Shown here: positions 61,517-64,000 of the stretch, piece by piece
Position numbering within the stretch: position 1 is the stretch's first letter
How the letters are laid out: every line of letters begins with the position of its first letter
NCBI RefSeq assembly: GCF_030687395.1
Contig: NZ_CP117430.1
Span: 3,658,001 to 3,722,000, forward strand
Reading direction: 5' to 3'
Source: Pseudomonas wuhanensis
GTDB lineage: Bacteria; Pseudomonadota; Gammaproteobacteria; Pseudomonadales; Pseudomonadaceae
Length of the DNA stretch: 64,000 bases
Translations under genes and position numbers: made by a program
The notes under the pieces: generated by a model
What the model was told of the DNA's origin: nothing
Seen by the model: only the letters and a program-made list of their open reading frames with translations
Database searches by the model: none

Positions 61517-63228
61517 GTCAACACCGCGCGCAACTTGCCGGGCTTCACTGGTTTGTTCAGCAGCGGCGCGTCGAGGCGCTGCAATGAGCGCCGACACTGG
61601 TCGGTGCGGTCTGCGGTGATGATCACCGCCGGAATCGCCTGGCTGAAATGCTCGCGCAAATGCCGAACCACCTCACAGCCCACCACCCCGTGATCCAGGT
61701 GATAGTCCGCCAGAATCAGTTCCGGCGCCTGTCCTTGCAAAGCCATCAGCGCGGTGGCCTCGTCGGTGGCGGTGACCACCTCGCACCCCCACTGCCCGAG
61801 CAGCGCGCTCATGCTTTCAAGAATGCTGACCTCGTTGTCCAGCACCAACAGCCGCCGGCCCGGCAACGGGTTGCCGGTGCTTGGTTGTGGTGCGGCCTGG
61901 CTGATGGGCAATGGAATCTCATGGGAAATCGGCACCTCGATGCTGAACATCGAACCGCGCCCCGGCCGCGAATGTACCTGAATCCGGTAGTCGAGGATCT
62001 TGGCGATGCGTTCGACAATCGCCAGTCCCAAGCCCACGCCCTTGCGATCGGCGGCGCGCCCGACGTCCAGTTGGTTAAATTCGAGGAAGATCGAGTCAAG
62101 ACGATCCGCCGCAATCCCGCGCCCGGTGTCCCACACTTCGATACGCAGCACATCGCCCCGGCGTCTTGCCCCCAGCAGAATGCAGCCCTCGTCGGTGTAG
62201 CGGCAGGCATTGCTGAGGAAGTTGCGCAGGATTCGGGTCATCAGGCGCAAGTCGGTATGAAGGGCGTAATCGCCCATGTGTACCCGCAGGTTCAACCCCG
62301 CTGCCGCAGCCACCGACTGAAACTCCGAGACCAATGGCGCGAACAATTCGTCAAGGCGGTACAGGGCAATGTCCGGCTTCACCGCAGCCTGATCGAGCCG
62401 GGAAATATCCAGCAGATCGGTGAGCAAGTCTTCGGCCCCTTCCAACGCCTGATGCGTGCGCTCCACCAGCACCTGCTCGACGTCGGGCAGTTTGCGTTCG
62501 CGCAAGGTCGAGATCAGCAAACGCGCGGCGTTGAGCGGTTGCAGCAAGTCGTGACTGGCGGCGGCGAGGTATTTGTCCTTGCTGCGATTGGCCGCCTCGG
62601 CGGCATCACGGGCATCGCGCAAGGCTTCTGCGATCTGTTTGCGCTGGGTGATCTGCTGTTGCAGATTGCGGTTGGCGTCCAGCAACTCGTTGGTGCGTGC
62701 GGTAACCCGCTGCTCCAGTTGGTCATTGAGTTGTTGCAGGCGCTGCTGAGCCAGTTTTCGCTCAGTGATGTCGGCGACAAAGCCCTCCACCAGGCCCTCC
62801 TGATCCGGTTTGAGCAGCAAGTTCATCAACACGTCGAGGACGCTGCCGTCCTTGCGCCGCAGCTGAGTTTCATAGCCCAGCAGGCTGCGCTCGCGCTGGA
62901 GGATTTCGCCGATGCTTTCCAGCTCTTGTGCCCCGCCGACGAACAGCGTGCCCGCCAGGTCCGTCAGGGAAAACAGCACCTCCTGCGGGTCCTGATAGCC
63001 GAGCATCCGCGCCAGTGCCGGATTGGCGGCGCGCATGCCTTCCAGCAGGCTGGCCTGGAAGATCCCGTGCACCGCGTTTTCGAACAGCCATTTGTAGCGG
63101 TTGCGTTCGGTTTCCAGTTCATCCAGGCGCGCGGCCAGTTCCGGGTAATGACTCTTGCGCGCCGAGTGATTGCCTAAACCCAGTAACCCGGCCAGCGCCC
63201 GTTGTTGCTCGTCAGAGGGCTTCGCCAT
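61501..63228 (-). CDS. Soluble hybrid histidine kinase (ErcS'-like)
   Basis: A 575-residue cytoplasmic protein: a PAS domain (YKWLFENAVHGIFQASLLEG), a coiled segment (about 155-205), HisKA with His226 in AAASHDLLQPLNAARL, HATPase_c (NFLSNACRYTDEG; VGLGLAIVERIA) and a receiver domain with phospho-acceptor Asp in ELILADYHLDHG near the C terminus. There are no TM segments. It overlaps the start of the Fe-alcohol dehydrogenase gene's 3' end by 17 bases, the same arrangement as the ErcS'-ErcA pair of the ethanol-oxidation regulon in pseudomonads. Confidence 0.85.
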   Translation of the reverse strand: MAKPSDEQQRALAGLLGLGNHSARKSHYPELAARLDELETERNRYKWLFENAVHGIFQASLLEGMRAANPALARMLGYQDPQEVLFSLTDLAGTLFVGGAQELESIGEILQRERSLLGYETQLRRKDGSVLDVLMNLLLKPDQEGLVEGFVADITERKLAQQRLQQLNDQLEQRVTARTNELLDANRNLQQQITQRKQIAEALRDARDAAEAANRSKDKYLAAASHDLLQPLNAARLLISTLRERKLPDVEQVLVERTHQALEGAEDLLTDLLDISRLDQAAVKPDIALYRLDELFAPLVSEFQSVAAAAGLNLRVHMGDYALHTDLRLMTRILRNFLSNACRYTDEGCILLGARRRGDVLRIEVWDTGRGIAADRLDSIFLEFNQLDVGRAADRKGVGLGLAIVERIAKILDYRIQVHSRPGRGSMFSIEVPISHEIPLPISQAAPQPSTGNPLPGRRLLVLDNEVSILESMSALLGQWGCEVVTATDEATALMALQGQAPELILADYHLDHGVVGCEVVRHLREHFSQAIPAVIITADRTDQCRRSLQRLDAPLLNKPVKPGKLRAVLTQLLA

Positions 63229-64000
63229 AGACGACCTCGACGTCGCGCTGACTGGATTCGCGCGGGTTGGTGAGAATGCACGGGTCGTGCATGGCGTGTT
63301 GCGACAGAAACGGAATGTCCGCCGTACTCACCCCGTGCAAGCCCAGGGTTTCATGGAAGCCGATGGCATGTTTGAGGGCGATCAGGTGTTCGACCAGACG
63401 CCCGCAAATCTGCCGGTGATTCAGGCCACGGCAATCAATACCGAACGTCTCGGCGATCACCTTGAAGCGCTCCGGCGCCGAGCTGTAGTTGAACGCCACC
63501 ACGTGCTCCACCAGCACCGCGTTGCACAAACCGTGAGGCAGATCGAGGAAGCCGCCGAGGCTGTGGGACATGGCGTGCACCGCGCCAAGAATCGCGTTGG
63601 AGAACGCCAGCCCGGCCTGCATGCTGCCGAGCATGATTTTTTCCCGCAGGGCGATGTCACTGGGGTTGGCGATCATTTGCACCAGATTGCCGTTGATCAG
63701 CCGCATCGCCTCCAGCGCATGCGGGTCGGTGAGCGGCCCGTGACCGGTGGAGACGAAGGCTTCGATGGCATGGACCAACGCGTCGATGCCGGTACAGGCC
63801 GACAGGAACGGGTCCATGCTCAGGGTGGTTTCCGGATCGATCAGCGACACGTCCGGCACCGCGGCCTTGCTGACGATGGAGAATTTCATGCGTTCTTGTT
63901 GATTGGAGATGATCACGAACTGCGATACATCAGCCGAAGTGCCAGCGGTGGTCGGGATCAGGATCAGCGGCGGGCTGGGCATGCGCAACATGTCCACGCC
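63212..64000 (-). CDS. ercA: Iron-containing alcohol dehydrogenase ErcA (partial)
   Basis: The coding region runs off the right edge; 263 residues of the C-terminal part are visible. The fold is group III Fe-ADH: ILIPTTAGTSADVSQF for nucleotide binding, TGIDALVHAIEAF with Asp and His metal ligands, and GAVHAMSHSLGGFLDLPHGLCNA with two more His. ErcA in pseudomonads is needed for regulation of ethanol oxidation rather than being the main dehydrogenase. The overlap with a hybrid kinase gene supports this name over a generic alcohol dehydrogenase. Confidence 0.85.
   Translation of the reverse strand, partial: GVDMLRMPSPPLILIPTTAGTSADVSQFVIISNQQERMKFSIVSKAAVPDVSLIDPETTLSMDPFLSACTGIDALVHAIEAFVSTGHGPLTDPHALEAMRLINGNLVQMIANPSDIALREKIMLGSMQAGLAFSNAILGAVHAMSHSLGGFLDLPHGLCNAVLVEHVVAFNYSSAPERFKVIAETFGIDCRGLNHRQICGRLVEHLIALKHAIGFHETLGLHGVSTADIPFLSQHAMHDPCILTNPRESSQRDVEVVYGEAL

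Overview
This window is chromosomal DNA of a fluorescent pseudomonad, most likely the Pseudomonas fluorescens complex. The basis is gene content (AcnB, MiaE, an OprD-family porin, DUF1652, ErcA/hybrid kinase pair, Pyd pyrimidine catabolism), high GC with GC-ending codons, and many REP palindromes with the core GGGCTTGCCCGCG between genes. No rRNA, tRNA or CRISPR array was seen.

Layout. 1-5200: a partial ABM-like gene, a LysE exporter, a VOC protein, an alkylation-repair group (ada, PEP-mutase-like gene, alkA-like glycosylase), a GFA protein and a truncated mipA. 5268-6545: an intact IS110-family element. 6588-10461: an RstBA-like two-component pair, miaE and a UspE-like protein. 10535-11779: a second IS110-family element with a frameshifted transposase. 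11806-18262: DUF1289 protein, acnB, a SdaC-family amino-acid permease and a D-2-hydroxyacid dehydrogenase. 18259-38508: a complete type VI secretion system in two divergent arms (tssA-M-L-K-J leftward; tssB-C-hcp-E-F-G-clpV-vgrG rightward), with an AT-rich two-gene insert between clpV and vgrG (tyrosine-phosphatase-like protein plus an orphan) and a MORN-repeat protein and a PAAR-like DUF4280 protein after vgrG. 38697-45368: a kinase-like phosphotransferase/SDR pair, a Gfo/Idh/MocA oxidoreductase, small proteins, a PAS-LuxR regulator and a YeeE/YedE pair. 45410-53960: reductive pyrimidine catabolism (pydC, NCS1 permease, dihydropyrimidinase, pydX/preT, pydA/preA, TetR regulator). 54200-61516: uronate oxidation and uptake (OprD porin, uronate dehydrogenase, lactonase, TRAP transporter, aldose-1-epimerase-like protein). 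61501-64000: hybrid histidine kinase and the start-truncated Fe-alcohol dehydrogenase ErcA.

The most interesting observation is that both IS110-family elements carry, upstream of the transposase, a non-coding segment that can be read by eye as a bridge RNA. In each, one loop carries words matching the two halves of the interrupted REP target and the next loop carries words matching the two ends of the element itself. This fixes the exact element ends (core dinucleotide CT for the first, GC for the second) and shows that both inserted into the same arm of a REP palindrome, four bases apart. The first element is intact; the second keeps its guide but has a dead transposase.

The T6SS lacks the FHA/PpkA/PppA/TagF threonine-phosphorylation genes within the cluster, and its TssM has lost a recognisable Walker A motif. 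The low-GC phosphatase-like gene beside vgrG is a candidate effector or regulator and has no function assigned here.
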